Below are positions 44,769 through 57,907 of a stretch of 64,000 nt of DNA, piece by piece. Below the pieces are notes generated by a model. It saw only the letters and a program-made list of their open reading frames with translations, had not been told where the DNA came from and did no database searches. The stretch is from Comamonas sp. lk (GTDB taxonomy: Bacteria > Pseudomonadota > Gammaproteobacteria > Burkholderiales > Burkholderiaceae_C): NCBI GenBank assembly GCA_945860595.1, contig CAMAQV010000003.1:1-64000 (forward strand). The letters are read 5' to 3'. Every line of letters starts with the position of its first letter. The stretch's first letter is position 1. The translations under genes and the position numbers were made by a program.

Positions 44769-46589
44769 CTAAAACGCGTCCAGCGCCAGCGCGGTCACGC
44801 TGTCTGCGCCTTCGACAATCGCCACGCGCAGGGTTTCGGTTTTGGGCAGGATGTGGTCAGCGTAAAAACGCACGGTGCCGATCTTGGCCTGCATGAAAGG
44901 TGCATCAGTGCCCTTGGCGAGCAGGTCTTGGGCCACCAGCAGGCTGCGCGCCATTTGCCAGCCGGCCATCACATTACCGGCCAGCATCAAATAGGGCACA
45001 CTGCCGGCAAACACGGCGTTGGGCGCGCTCTTGGTGTTGGCCGCAACGAAATCAATCACCGCGACCAAAGCCGCACGGGCGCTGTCCAAGCGTGCGGCTA
45101 CAGCCACCGCATTGGGCGTGCCACTCGCCCGCAAATCGGCCACGGTTTGGGCCACCTGGGCGGCAATGCCACGGGCCACCACGCCACTGTCACGCGCAGT
45201 TTTACGGCCCACCAAGTCGTTGGCCTGGATGGCGGTGGTGCCTTCGTAAATCGTAAGAATGCGCGCGTCGCGGTAGTACTGGGCGACGCCGGTTTCTTCG
45301 ATAAAACCCATGCCGCCGTGGACCTGCACGGCCAGCGAGGTGACTTCCAGACTCATCTCCGTACTAAAGCCTTTGACCAGCGGAACCATGAATTCATAAA
45401 AGCTGGTGTGCAGCTTGCGGGTATCCGCATCAGGGTGGTGGTGCGCCATATCCGAGGCCGCCGCCGCCGCACTGGCCAGCGCCCGGCAGCCCTCGGTGTA
45501 GGCGCGCATGGTCATGAGCATGCGGCGCACGTCGGGGTGGTGGATGATGGGCGCGCTCGTGTTCATGGAGCCGTCAACCGGACGGCTCTGCACGCGATCG
45601 CGGGCAAAGGCAACCGCTTTTTGGTAGGCCCGGTCGGCGACCGCAATACCTTGGATACCCACGGCGTAGCGCGCGGCGTTCATCATGATGAACATGTATT
45701 CCAGGCCCCGGTTTTCCTCGCCCACCAGAAAGCCGACTGCGCCCGCGCCAGCCGCATCGGCCACGCTGCCCGGCAAGCCATCGCCGTACTGCAAAACCGC
45801 CGTGGGGCTGGCTTTGATGCCCAGCTTGTGTTCGATGCTGACGCACTGCACATCGTTGCGCGCGCCCAGACTGCCATCGGCCTGAACCAGGACTTTGGGC
45901 ACCACAAACAGGCTGATGCCTTTGACGCCCTCGGGCGCGCCCTGCACCCGCGCGAGCACCAAATGGACGATGTTCTCGGCCATGTCGTGCTCACCCCAGG
46001 TGATGTAAATCTTGGTACCAAAAATTTTGTATGTACCGTCGGCCAGCGGCTCGGCGCGGGTGCGCACCAAGGAGAGGTCGCTACCAGCCTGCGGCTCGGT
46101 CAAATTCATGGTGCCGGTCCAGGTGCCGCTGACCAGTTTTTCGAGGTAGGTGGCTTTGAGCGCGTCGGAGCCTGCGGTCAGCAGCGCCTCAATCGCGCCG
46201 TCGCTGAGCAAGGGGCAGAGTGAAAAGCTCAGGCTGGCCGCGTTCAGCATCTCGTTACAGGCTGCGCCTATGGTCTTGGGCAGGCCTTGCCCGCCCCATT
46301 CGGCGTCGTGCTGCAAACCCTGCCAGCCGCCTTCCACAAACTGGAGAAAGGCCTGCTTGAAACCGGGCGCTGCGGTGACCACGCCGTCCTTGAGGGTGCT
46401 GGGGTGGACATCGCTGGGCCAGTTCAGCGGCGCCACCACGTCACGGGCGAATTTGGCGGACTCTTCAAGCACCGCCTGCGCCGTATCCAGCGTAGCGTCC
46501 GCGCACGCGGGCAAAGCGGCGATCTGGTCGATGCGGGCGATGTGTTCCAGGTTGAACAACATGTCTTTCACGGGCGCGTGGTAGCTCAT
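44769..46589 (-). CDS. Acyl-CoA dehydrogenase (~600-aa class with C-terminal domain)
   Basis: MSYHAPVKDMLFNLEHIARID...GTWTGTMNLTEPQAGSDLSLVRTRAEP...VQVHGGMGFIEETGVAQYYRDARILTIYEGTTAIQANDLVGRK. Confidence 0.95.
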   Translation of the reverse strand: MSYHAPVKDMLFNLEHIARIDQIAALPACADATLDTAQAVLEESAKFARDVVAPLNWPSDVHPSTLKDGVVTAAPGFKQAFLQFVEGGWQGLQHDAEWGGQGLPKTIGAACNEMLNAASLSFSLCPLLSDGAIEALLTAGSDALKATYLEKLVSGTWTGTMNLTEPQAGSDLSLVRTRAEPLADGTYKIFGTKIYITWGEHDMAENIVHLVLARVQGAPEGVKGISLFVVPKVLVQADGSLGARNDVQCVSIEHKLGIKASPTAVLQYGDGLPGSVADAAGAGAVGFLVGEENRGLEYMFIMMNAARYAVGIQGIAVADRAYQKAVAFARDRVQSRPVDGSMNTSAPIIHHPDVRRMLMTMRAYTEGCRALASAAAAASDMAHHHPDADTRKLHTSFYEFMVPLVKGFSTEMSLEVTSLAVQVHGGMGFIEETGVAQYYRDARILTIYEGTTAIQANDLVGRKTARDSGVVARGIAAQVAQTVADLRASGTPNAVAVAARLDSARAALVAVIDFVAANTKSAPNAVFAGSVPYLMLAGNVMAGWQMARSLLVAQDLLAKGTDAPFMQAKIGTVRFYADHILPKTETLRVAIVEGADSVTALALDAF

Positions 46590-46669
46590 AAATGTCCTGG
46601 TCTCCAAATATCGATGACAGGCAGGCTAAGTGCCTGCGAACCGCCCCTGATCCACCCGCCCGATACGGC

Positions 46670-47602
46670 TTACAGCGCCCGAACCATCTCCGGAATCGCC
46701 GTGAACAAATCTGCCTCCAGGCCGTAATCGGCGACGCTGAAGATCGGGGCTTCGATGTCCTTGTTGATGGCCACGATCACCTTACTATCTTTCATGCCAG
46801 CCAGATGCTGGATCGCGCCGCTGATGCCACAGGCGATGTAGAGCTGGGGCGCGACGATCTTGCCGGTTTGGCCGACCTGCCAGTCATTGGGTGCGTAACC
46901 GGCGTCTACCGCCGCGCGGCTGGCACCCATGGCCGCGCCGAGCTTGTCGGCCAGCGGGGTCATGACTTCCATGAATTTCTCGTTGCTGCCCAAAGCGCGG
47001 CCGCCGGAAACGATGATCTTGGCGGCAGTGAGTTCGGGACGGTCGTTACGGGCGATTTCGGAGCCCAGAAAATGCACATCAGCACTGGCGGCCTGCGCGG
47101 CCACGCTGTCCACCGCAGCGCTGCCGCCCGTGGCTGCAACCGGGTCAAAAGCCGTGGTGCGCACGGTCAGGACCTTGGTGGCGTCCAGGCTTTGCACGGT
47201 AGCAATCGCGTTGCCAGCGTAAATCGGGCGCTCGAAGGTGTCCGCAGCCAGCACTTTGGTGATGTCAGACACCTGGGCCACGTCCAGCTTGGCGGCCACG
47301 CGCGGGGCGATGTTTTTGCCATAGGCGGTGGCAGGAAACAGGATATGGCTGTAAGCCGAAGCAATGGCCAGAACCTGCGCTGCCACGTTTTCAGCCAGGC
47401 CGTGGCCCAGGCTGTCGTGGTCGGCGTGAATGACTTTGCCCACACCGACGATCTGTGCGCCAGCCGCAGCCGCCGCGCCCGCGTTGTGGCCAGCTACCAG
47501 CAGGTGAACCTCGCCACCGCAGGCCAAAGCCGCGCTGATGGTGTTGAGTGTGGAGGGTTTGATGCTGCTGTTGTCGTGTTCAGCGATGACGAGGGAGCTC
47601 AT
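46670..47602 (-). CDS. etfA: Electron transfer flavoprotein subunit alpha
   Basis: [74 protein letters not shown]. Confidence 0.97.
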   Translation of the reverse strand: MSSLVIAEHDNSSIKPSTLNTISAALACGGEVHLLVAGHNAGAAAAAGAQIVGVGKVIHADHDSLGHGLAENVAAQVLAIASAYSHILFPATAYGKNIAPRVAAKLDVAQVSDITKVLAADTFERPIYAGNAIATVQSLDATKVLTVRTTAFDPVAATGGSAAVDSVAAQAASADVHFLGSEIARNDRPELTAAKIIVSGGRALGSNEKFMEVMTPLADKLGAAMGASRAAVDAGYAPNDWQVGQTGKIVAPQLYIACGISGAIQHLAGMKDSKVIVAINKDIEAPIFSVADYGLEADLFTAIPEMVRAL

Positions 47603-47622
47603 GGGGTGTCCTTAGCGGCGAA

Positions 47623-48372
47623 TTAAATGACTTTGGCTTCGTTTTTCAGCTTGTCGATCAAAGCAGCCACATCGGCCACTTTGATACCGGCGCTGCGCGC
47701 AGGCGGCTCGACCACCTTGATCGTCTTGATGCGCGGCGTGGTGTCCACACCCAGGTCGGCCGGGCTCAGGGTATCGAGCTGCTTTTTCTTGGCCTTCATG
47801 ATGTTGGGTAGGGTAACGTAGCGCGGCTCGTTCAGGCGCAGGTCGGTGGTGATGATGGCCGGCAGCGTCAGGTGCAGGGTCTCGGACCCACCGTCGACCT
47901 CGCGTGTGACCTTGACTTTGCCATCGGCCACTTCAAGCTTGCTGGCAAAAGTGGCTTGCGGACGGTCGGTCAGGGCGGCCAGCATTTGGCCGGTCTGGTT
48001 GCAGTCGTCGTCAATGGCCTGCTTGCCCAGAATCACCAGCCCGACCTGCTCTTTGTCCATCAGGGCTTTGATGATTTTGGCAACCGCCAGGGGCTGCAAT
48101 TCGTCGTCGGTTTGAACCAGAAACGCCCGGTCAGCGCCGATGGCCATGGCCGTGCGCAAGGTCTCGGAGCAGGCTGCGGGGCCGCAGGAGACGGCGATGA
48201 CTTCGGTAGCAACGCCCTTTTCTTTCAAGCGCATGGCTTCTTCGATGGCGATTTCGTCAAACGGGTTCATGCTCATCTTGACGTTGGCGATGTCAACCCC
48301 GCTGCCGTCACTCTTGACACGCACTTTGACGTTGTAGTCCACCACGCGCTTGACCGGTACCAAAATCTTCAT
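47623..48372 (-). CDS. etfB: Electron transfer flavoprotein subunit beta
   Basis: [19 protein letters not shown]...[19 protein letters not shown]...[29 protein letters not shown]-type sequence. Confidence 0.97.
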   Translation of the reverse strand: MKILVPVKRVVDYNVKVRVKSDGSGVDIANVKMSMNPFDEIAIEEAMRLKEKGVATEVIAVSCGPAACSETLRTAMAIGADRAFLVQTDDELQPLAVAKIIKALMDKEQVGLVILGKQAIDDDCNQTGQMLAALTDRPQATFASKLEVADGKVKVTREVDGGSETLHLTLPAIITTDLRLNEPRYVTLPNIMKAKKKQLDTLSPADLGVDTTPRIKTIKVVEPPARSAGIKVADVAALIDKLKNEAKVI

Positions 48373-48484
48373 GAAAACTCCAATAACTGTGGGTAATCTG
48401 CAGCCTGAAAAGAGAGATTTTCGGGCTCAACGTCAACCGCGCATTCTATGCGGGCGACCATTGTTTGCCCGCTGGCGAACCGGC

Positions 48485-49777
48485 TCAGCGCGGCACCAGG
48501 GAGACAGTGGCCGGGGCCGCGAGCGCTACCCCCTGCGCGCGCAAGCCCTGCAAAGCGGCCAGCAGGATGTCGGATTTGAGGTTTCCGTACCCCTGCTCGG
48601 GGTCCTCAATCCAGTAGTTGAGCGTGAATTCCATGCCACCCTGCCCGAGGTTGGCCAACAGCACAACGGGCGCCGGATCAAGCAGTACGCGGGGCTGGGC
48701 CGTCAGCGCTTGTTGCAGCACGTCCATCACCAGCGCAGGTGCAGCCGCGTGCTCCACCAGAATCGAGCAGCTTTGCAAGATACGCCGGTCGGCTAGGGAC
48801 CAGTTTTCCACCCGCTGGCTCAGCAGCAACTCGTTGGGCACCAGTGACTCCTGCCCGCCTTGCGAACGGATCACGGTGAAGCGGGCGTTGATTTCGCGCA
48901 CCTGGCCTTCGAAGCTATCCACCCGGACATGGTCACCGATACGGATGCTGCGCTCGGTCAGGATCACAAAGCCGCTGATGTAATTGGCCGCCAGCTTTTG
49001 CAGCCCCAGACCGATACCTACACCGATGGCGCCACCAAGAACCGATAAAGCGGTCAGGTCAATGCCGATGGCCGACAGCGCCAGCATCAGCCCCACGAAT
49101 ACCAGCAAGGCGCGGGTGGCGTTACTGGCAGCTTTGCGCAGGGACAACTCACCGCCGGTGGCCGAACGCAGCAGGCGGGACTCGATGCCAGACGACAGCC
49201 ACAAGGTCAGCACCATCACCGCCACGGCGGTCAAGACGCCCTCAATCACCGTGCGCAGGGTCAGTGTGGAGCGGCCGACCTTCCAGCCTATGGCATCGAG
49301 TTCGTTCATCAGTGCCGGCAGCAGGCCGCTGATCCACAGCGCAAAACCCAGCCACACCAGCCAGGACACAGTGTGCTCCAGCGCCCGCGCCCAGGTGGAT
49401 TGGGTGAAGGCAATTTGCAGCACTTTGACGGTCAGGCGAATCAGCGCCAGCGCCATAAAAATCGGTAGCACCACCTGGAACAGCGCCAGAGGAATCGCCC
49501 GCGCCAGCGCGATGCGGGCCAGCTCGGCCAAGCACAAGACCAGCACAGGAAACAGTGCTCCATCGATGTCATGCAAGCCGAACAAGACGGAGCGACTGGC
49601 GTCGAAGTCGGCACCGGCAAAACGTTTGCGCAAACCGTGCACAAGACTTTTGCTAGCAAACCAGCAGACCACCAACGCCAGCACCTCCCAGGCCACAGAT
49701 ATCTGCAAAAAAACGTTGACCCAGCTGCCCAGATCATCCAGGTGCAGCGGCGAGGGTGTGTCGATCCAGTTGGTCAT
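48485..49777 (-). CDS. MscS-family mechanosensitive ion channel
   Basis: LSVLGGAIGVGIGLGLQKLAANYISGFVILTERSIRIGDHVRVDSFEGQVREINARFTVIRSQGGQESLVPNELLLSQRVENW. Confidence 0.95.
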   Translation of the reverse strand: MTNWIDTPSPLHLDDLGSWVNVFLQISVAWEVLALVVCWFASKSLVHGLRKRFAGADFDASRSVLFGLHDIDGALFPVLVLCLAELARIALARAIPLALFQVVLPIFMALALIRLTVKVLQIAFTQSTWARALEHTVSWLVWLGFALWISGLLPALMNELDAIGWKVGRSTLTLRTVIEGVLTAVAVMVLTLWLSSGIESRLLRSATGGELSLRKAASNATRALLVFVGLMLALSAIGIDLTALSVLGGAIGVGIGLGLQKLAANYISGFVILTERSIRIGDHVRVDSFEGQVREINARFTVIRSQGGQESLVPNELLLSQRVENWSLADRRILQSCSILVEHAAAPALVMDVLQQALTAQPRVLLDPAPVVLLANLGQGGMEFTLNYWIEDPEQGYGNLKSDILLAALQGLRAQGVALAAPATVSLVPR

Positions 49778-49809
49778 AGCGGGCCAATCCTATTGCATAC
49801 ACTGGCCCT

Positions 49810-51075
49810 ATGTATCGAGTCCCGTACGCACCGCGCAAAAACCCACCCGCAAACCCCCGGATTCACGGCCTCAGCCGGTTCCTCATCCAGGCCCAGTCCA
49901 TGGTACTCAGCGCCCTGTTGATGCTGACCCTTATGTTGCCTTTGTCGGCGCAGGGAGTCCCGCTGGAAGACCATGGCAAGAAGAAACTAAACTCCGCTGA
50001 ACTCAAACGCAAAGCCGCTCCCGCCAAAAGCAAGGCTGCTCGAGCCAAGCGCAAATCGGGTGCAGCCAAAGTCAAGACGTCCTTGATAAACACCAAAGGC
50101 TCCCAGGCGGCGCACTACAACAAGCGCCCGGCGGCGATGGAGGCCGCGAACACCATCGCGGCCGCGCAGCAACTGGACGCGGTCTGGGTCCGCAAGGTGA
50201 TCGGACAGGCGCAGTACCTGCCAGCCGTGGTCCGCGCCGTCACGCCACCCGCCCAGCCTAGCAGCCGCAATTGGGCGACCTACCGAGAGCGGGTCTTGAC
50301 CGTGCAGCGCATCGAGGCCGGGGCGGCCTTTTTGCATGAACACGCAGCAACGCTGGCCCGCGCCGAGCGACAGTACGGGGTGCCGCCTTCCATCGTGGCA
50401 GGCATTCTGGGTGTGGAGACGATTTACGGGCGCAATATGGGCCAGTTCCGGGTGCTCGACGCGCTGGCCACGCTGGCGTTCGACTTCCCCGACAGTCACC
50501 CGAAAAAAGCCCAACGCCAGGCCTATTTTCTGGGCGAATTGGAAGCCTTCTTTCACTTCTGCCACAGCAGCGGCTATGACCCGCTGACTGTGCGGGGCAG
50601 TTATGCAGGGGCCATGGGCATGGGGCAGTTCATGCCCTCAAGCTGGCTGCAGTACGCAGTGGACTTTGACGACTCGGGTCGCATCGACCTGTTCACCTCG
50701 GTGCCCGACGCCATCGGCTCGGTGGCCCACTACCTGTCGGTGCACCAGTGGCAACGCGGCATGCCCACGCATTACCTGTTGGCCGCAAACGCCTTGCCCG
50801 CCGATCTAGGCGCGCTGCTGGAGCCCGACATCGTTCCCAGTTTCACGGCGCAGCAACTCGAAGCGCGCGGTGTGGTGCTGGACGCCACGGCGCGCCGGCA
50901 CACAGGGCTGCTGGCACTGGTCGCTCTGCCCATGGGCGAGTCCGCCGCCCCGCACTATGTACTGGGAACCGACAACTTTTTCACCATCACCCGCTACAAC
51001 TGGAGCAGCCAGTACGCTCTGGCCGTGATCGAGTTAGCCCGCGCCATCGACGCTGCGGCGCAAAACCAACCCTGA
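49810..51075 (+). CDS. mltB: Lytic murein transglycosylase B
   Basis: YGVPPSIVAGILGVETIYGRNMGQFRVLDALATLAFDFP...GSYAGAMGMGQFMPSSWLQYAVDFDDSGRIDLF. Confidence 0.94.
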   Translation: MYRVPYAPRKNPPANPRIHGLSRFLIQAQSMVLSALLMLTLMLPLSAQGVPLEDHGKKKLNSAELKRKAAPAKSKAARAKRKSGAAKVKTSLINTKGSQAAHYNKRPAAMEAANTIAAAQQLDAVWVRKVIGQAQYLPAVVRAVTPPAQPSSRNWATYRERVLTVQRIEAGAAFLHEHAATLARAERQYGVPPSIVAGILGVETIYGRNMGQFRVLDALATLAFDFPDSHPKKAQRQAYFLGELEAFFHFCHSSGYDPLTVRGSYAGAMGMGQFMPSSWLQYAVDFDDSGRIDLFTSVPDAIGSVAHYLSVHQWQRGMPTHYLLAANALPADLGALLEPDIVPSFTAQQLEARGVVLDATARRHTGLLALVALPMGESAAPHYVLGTDNFFTITRYNWSSQYALAVIELARAIDAAAQNQP

Positions 51076-51078
51076 AGC

Positions 51079-53595
51079 TCAGGGCGCTTGATGCTGCCAA
51101 TAGCGGGCCTGCAATACGCGTTCACACAGCCAGGTATCGGGCTGCGCACTGCGCCAGTGCATCGCGCCGCAATGCGGACTGTCAAGCAATGCGATGCCGC
51201 GCGCGCGGTAACGCTCGACCACCGGCGCGGCAGGGTGGCCGTAGCGGTTACGGTAGCCGCTTTGCACCAGCGCCCAGCGAGGTGAAACCGCGTCGATAAA
51301 CACCTCGGTGCTAGAGGTTGTGCTGCCATGGTGCGGCACCAGCAGCACGTCGGCGCGCAGTGCCTCGGGCTGCTCCAGCAAGGCTGCCTCTTGTGCGCGC
51401 TCAATGTCCCCGGTTAACAGCACACTGCTGCGCCCGTTGGAAATGCGCAGCACGCAGGACAAGGCGTTGGGCTTGGGCGCTTTATCTACCAGGCCGGGAT
51501 AGTCCTGGGGGCGGGGATGCAAGACCATGAACTGCACGCCGTCCCATTCCCAGTGCTGCCCGGCTTCACAGCGCACCAGCGGGGCCAGTTGCGCCAGCGG
51601 GTCGGCCGGGTTGACCGAACTCAGAAGCCGCACCTGCGCTTGCGCGCGCACCACAGCGGCAGCCCCACCGGTGTGGTCGCTGTCGCGGTGGCTGAGCACC
51701 AGCCAGTCCAGCTGCACGCCCAGCGCCCGCAACAAAGGCAGCAGCACCCGGTTGCCCGCATCGCTGTCCAAGCCGTAACGCGGGCCACTGTCGTACAGCA
51801 GCGCGTGCTGGGCGGTTTGCACCAGCACCGCATTGCCCTGCCCGATGTCGGCTGCCAGCAGCGCAAATTCACCCGGTGGCGGGCGCGGCGGCTGCCAGAG
51901 CAGCAGGCAAGCGAGCAGCGGGATGCCAGCCAATCGCAAAAGCCAGCTCCACGGCAGTATCACGGCCACCCCACCGACCAGGCCCGCAAGCAGCAGCCAC
52001 CAGGGCGCAATCGGCAAAGCCAGCGTGGCCGCGGGCCAGCTACCCAGACTGCGCGCGCCATCCAGAAACAGCTGCCCCGCCAACGCGGCCGCGTCCCACA
52101 GTGGCGGCACCACCACCCCGGCCATGGCCAGCGGCGTGAGCACCAGCGTCACCCAAGGAATCGCCAGCGCATTGGCCAGCAGCCCGACCAGCGACACCTG
52201 CCCGAAAAGAAACAGCGTCAGCGGTGCCAGCGCCATAGTGACCACCCACTGCGCATGCGCCTGCGCGCGGATTGCCCGCAGCGCCCTGTGCCACAGCGGA
52301 GCGTCCACTGAGCGCGCCGCAGCCTGGGCACCGTCGCTGGCAAACAGCACCGCCACCGCCCAGAAACTCAGCCAAAACCCCGCTTGCAGCAGACCCCAAG
52401 GGTCCAGCGCCACCACCGCCGCTGCTGCGAGGGCCCACACCATGGGCCAGGGCCAGCGCAGACCCAGCCAGCGCACCGCACCAAACAACAGCAACATGGC
52501 GCAGGTGCGCTGCGCCGGGATGCCCCAGCCCGAAAAAGCCGCATAGGCACAGGCCAGCACCACACCGCCCAGCCAGGCGGCCTGCGGCGCGGGCAGCCAC
52601 AGGCACAGCCGCGCCGAACGCCGCCACAGCCAGCCCAGCACGGCAACAGCCCCCCAGGCAAACATGGTGATGTGCAGGCCAGAAATACTCACCAAATGCG
52701 CCAGGCCGGTGGCGCGGAAGACCTCCCAGTCACCGCGCTCAATGGCCGACTGGTCGCCCACCACCAGCGCCGCCAACAAACCGGCGACCGCAGGGCCATA
52801 GGCTGCATCGGCGCCCAGACGCGCATCGATGCGCTCACGCACCTGTTGGCGCAGACGGGCCAGCGCAAAGCCGGCACGCTCCTCGATCAACCGGGGCGGT
52901 ACATCGCGCGCGGTGCTGCGCACATAGCCGGTGGCCTGCACGCCCTGCTCCCACAGCCAGAGCTCGTAATCAAAGCCATGGGGGTTGCGGCTGCCATGCG
53001 GCGCTTTCAGGCGCAGGCTGAAGGACCAGCGCTGCCCGGCGCGCAGACCGGCGGGCTGGGTCTGCAATTCCCAGCTGCCCTCTGTCGTGGGAGCCGGGCC
53101 GCTGTACCAAGCCACATCCAGCAGCGCGGGCAGCGCCAGCGGCTGCCCCTCCAAACTGGCGCTGTCCAGCGCCAGCCTGAAGCGCAATCCTGCCGCCGTG
53201 CGCCGGGGCAAGTCGCTGACGACGCCCACCACCTGCACATCACGCCCCTCCAGTGCTGCAGGCAAGGCGCTGCGGGCAAAGTAGCAGGCCCGCACACCGG
53301 TGCTAGCCCAAGCCAGCGCGCACAGCGCCAAGGCCAGGCACAACGCTTGGGCCAAAGTCCGCAAGCGCGGTGCGAACCACACAGCAGGCAGCGCCACCAG
53401 CGCCGCGGCTGCATACACCCACAGATCGGACAGAGCCGCCTGCTGCAATTGCAGCGCCACGCCCGCCACCCACGCGCCGCCCGCCACCAGCGCGTGGCGC
53501 AGCACCGTGTACACCGTTGCGCGCAAGCCTCCCATGGCGGCATGATAGAAGCCTGTCTGCGCCTGCCGGGCCCACAATCGGACCCGCGCTTGCAC
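51079..53595 (-). CDS. comEC: DNA internalization-related competence protein ComEC/Rec2
   Basis: HLVSISGLHITMFAWGAVAVLGWLWRRS...DIGQGNAVLVQTAQHALLYDSGPRYG...DWLVLSHRDSDHTGGAAAVV; start may be internal (MGGLRATVYTV). Confidence 0.93.
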   Translation of the reverse strand: MQARVRLWARQAQTGFYHAAMGGLRATVYTVLRHALVAGGAWVAGVALQLQQAALSDLWVYAAAALVALPAVWFAPRLRTLAQALCLALALCALAWASTGVRACYFARSALPAALEGRDVQVVGVVSDLPRRTAAGLRFRLALDSASLEGQPLALPALLDVAWYSGPAPTTEGSWELQTQPAGLRAGQRWSFSLRLKAPHGSRNPHGFDYELWLWEQGVQATGYVRSTARDVPPRLIEERAGFALARLRQQVRERIDARLGADAAYGPAVAGLLAALVVGDQSAIERGDWEVFRATGLAHLVSISGLHITMFAWGAVAVLGWLWRRSARLCLWLPAPQAAWLGGVVLACAYAAFSGWGIPAQRTCAMLLLFGAVRWLGLRWPWPMVWALAAAAVVALDPWGLLQAGFWLSFWAVAVLFASDGAQAAARSVDAPLWHRALRAIRAQAHAQWVVTMALAPLTLFLFGQVSLVGLLANALAIPWVTLVLTPLAMAGVVVPPLWDAAALAGQLFLDGARSLGSWPAATLALPIAPWWLLLAGLVGGVAVILPWSWLLRLAGIPLLACLLLWQPPRPPPGEFALLAADIGQGNAVLVQTAQHALLYDSGPRYGLDSDAGNRVLLPLLRALGVQLDWLVLSHRDSDHTGGAAAVVRAQAQVRLLSSVNPADPLAQLAPLVRCEAGQHWEWDGVQFMVLHPRPQDYPGLVDKAPKPNALSCVLRISNGRSSVLLTGDIERAQEAALLEQPEALRADVLLVPHHGSTTSSTEVFIDAVSPRWALVQSGYRNRYGHPAAPVVERYRARGIALLDSPHCGAMHWRSAQPDTWLCERVLQARYWQHQAP

Positions 53596-53635
53596 ATTCC
53601 TTCCAGCGCCCCCAACAACCCACCAACTCCTCGCT

Positions 53636-54094
53636 ATGAATATTTACGACACCCTCTCCAGCCTGAACATCACACTGCCCCCCGTGGCTACCCCGGCAGC
53701 CGCCTATGTGCCCTTTGTGCAAACCGGGCGCCTGGTTTTTCTCAGCGGCCATATCGCCAAAAAAGACGGCAAGCCCTGGGTCGGGCAATTGGGTAAAAAC
53801 ATGCAGACCGAAGAAGGTGCGGCAGCCGCGCGGGCGATTGCCATTGATTTGCTGGGCACTTTGCACGCTGCCGTGGGCGATCTGAACCGCGTCACGCGCA
53901 TCGTCAAACTGATGTCACTGGTGAACTCCACTGCCGATTTCACCGAGCAGCACATCGTCACCAACGGCGCGAGCGCGCTGATCGGGGAGGTATTTGGCGA
54001 GCGCGGAGCGCACGCCCGCAGTGCGTTTGGCGTGGCGCAGATCCCTCTGGGGGCCTGCGTGGAGATTGAAATGATTGCGGAACTCGCCGACTAA
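53636..54094 (+). CDS. RidA family protein
   Basis: FVQTGRLVFLSGHIAKKDGKPWVGQLG...AVGDLNRVTRIVKLMSLVNSTADFTEQHIVTNGASALIGEVFGERGAHARSAFGVAQIPLGACVEIEMIAEL. Confidence 0.92.
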   Translation: MNIYDTLSSLNITLPPVATPAAAYVPFVQTGRLVFLSGHIAKKDGKPWVGQLGKNMQTEEGAAAARAIAIDLLGTLHAAVGDLNRVTRIVKLMSLVNSTADFTEQHIVTNGASALIGEVFGERGAHARSAFGVAQIPLGACVEIEMIAELAD

Positions 54095-54142
54095 AATCGC
54101 CCCCTTCGCCCTCCATCCGGGCCTTCTGAGGGCTTACTCCCC

Positions 54143-56263
<2,121 letters not shown>

Positions 56264-56266
56264 CTT

Positions 56267-57880
56267 ATGCAGAGCAACAACCCCGGCGCAGCCCTGCACT
56301 TTGACGTCTTGATTGTCGGCAGCGGGCTGGCGGGTCTCAGCGCCGCGTTGCTCCTGGCGCAACAGAACAAGCGGGTCGCCATCATCACCAAACGCGCGGT
56401 GCGCGAGGGCTCCAGCGGCTGGGCACAAGGCGGTATTGCTGCGGTGTGGGACAAAGCCGACAGCTTTGCCGCCCACGTGGACGACACGCTGATTGCAGGC
56501 GCTGGCCTGTGCGACATGGCGGCCACCCAGTTTGTGGTGGAGCAAGCACCCCAGGCGATTGCCTGGCTACAGGCGCTGGGGGTGCCGTTTAGCACCGAAC
56601 ACAACGGCGATTTGCACCTCACACGTGAAGGCGGCCACAGCGCGCGGCGCATCGTCCACGTGACCGACGCCACAGGCGCAGCGGTGCAAGCCACCCTGAT
56701 CGAGCAGGTGCAACAATCATCCAACATCAGCCTGTTTGAAAACCACACCCTGGTCGACTTGGTTACCAGCGACAAGGTAGCGGGTGACAAGCGTGGGGAC
56801 CGCCGCTGCGTAGGCCTTTATGCCCTGGACGACGTGACCGACGAGGTGCTGACCTTCTCCGCCCCCCACACGCTCTTGGCCACCGGCGGCGCAGGCAAGG
56901 TCTACCTCTACACCACCAACCCCGATACCGCCACCGGCGACGGCATTGCCGCGGCCTGGCGCGCGGGCTGCCGGGTGCAGAACATGGAGTTCATCCAGTT
57001 CCACCCCACCTGCCTGTACCACCCGCACGCCAAATCGTTTTTGATCAGCGAAGCGGTGCGCGGCGAGGGCGGGCGCCTGCTGCTGCCCGACGGCACACGT
57101 TTCATGCCCGCACACGACAAACGCGCCGAACTCGCCCCGCGCGATGTGGTGGCCCGCGCGATTGACTTTGAGATGAAAAAAGGCGGGCTGGACTGCGTGT
57201 ATCTGGATATTTCTCACCAGCCGCTGGCCTTTATCCAAGAACACTTTCCCACCATTTACGCGCGCTGCCTAGAGCTGGGCATCGATATGAGCCGACAACC
57301 GATTCCGGTGGTTCCCGCTGCGCACTACACCTGCGGCGGCGTGCTCACCGACCTGCACGGCCAGACCAATGTGGCCGGTCTGTACGCGATTGGCGAGGCG
57401 GCTTGCACCGGCTTGCACGGAGCCAACCGCTTGGCCAGCAATTCGCTGGTGGAATGCATGGTCTTTGCCCGCGCCGCCAGCGAAGACATCGACCGCCAGC
57501 CCGCTCCCACCGCCCCGCTCCTGCCCGCCTGGGACGACAGCCGCGTGACGGACGCCGACGAATCCGTGGTGATCTCGCACAACTGGGACGAGCTGCGCCG
57601 CTTCATGTGGGACTACGTGGGCATTGTGCGCACCAACAAGCGCCTGGAGCGCGCGGCGCACCGCATCGCGCTGCTGCAAGACGAGATCCAGGAGTTCTAC
57701 GCCAATTTCCATGTCACACGCGACCTGCTGGAGCTGCGCAATCTGGTGCAGGTGGCAGACCTGATTGTTCAAAGCGCCCGTTCCCGCCACGAGAGCCGGG
57801 GTCTGCATTTCAGCCGGGATTACCCGAAGATGCTCGCCAAGGCGGTGCCAACTACGCTGACCCCCGCGCAGCGAGTCTGA
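56267..57880 (+). CDS. nadB: L-aspartate oxidase
   Basis: [71 protein letters not shown]...[44 protein letters not shown]. Confidence 0.97.
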   Translation: MQSNNPGAALHFDVLIVGSGLAGLSAALLLAQQNKRVAIITKRAVREGSSGWAQGGIAAVWDKADSFAAHVDDTLIAGAGLCDMAATQFVVEQAPQAIAWLQALGVPFSTEHNGDLHLTREGGHSARRIVHVTDATGAAVQATLIEQVQQSSNISLFENHTLVDLVTSDKVAGDKRGDRRCVGLYALDDVTDEVLTFSAPHTLLATGGAGKVYLYTTNPDTATGDGIAAAWRAGCRVQNMEFIQFHPTCLYHPHAKSFLISEAVRGEGGRLLLPDGTRFMPAHDKRAELAPRDVVARAIDFEMKKGGLDCVYLDISHQPLAFIQEHFPTIYARCLELGIDMSRQPIPVVPAAHYTCGGVLTDLHGQTNVAGLYAIGEAACTGLHGANRLASNSLVECMVFARAASEDIDRQPAPTAPLLPAWDDSRVTDADESVVISHNWDELRRFMWDYVGIVRTNKRLERAAHRIALLQDEIQEFYANFHVTRDLLELRNLVQVADLIVQSARSRHESRGLHFSRDYPKMLAKAVPTTLTPAQRV

Positions 57881-57907
57881 AGGCACCGCTGCGCGGGTGC
57901 GGCTGGG

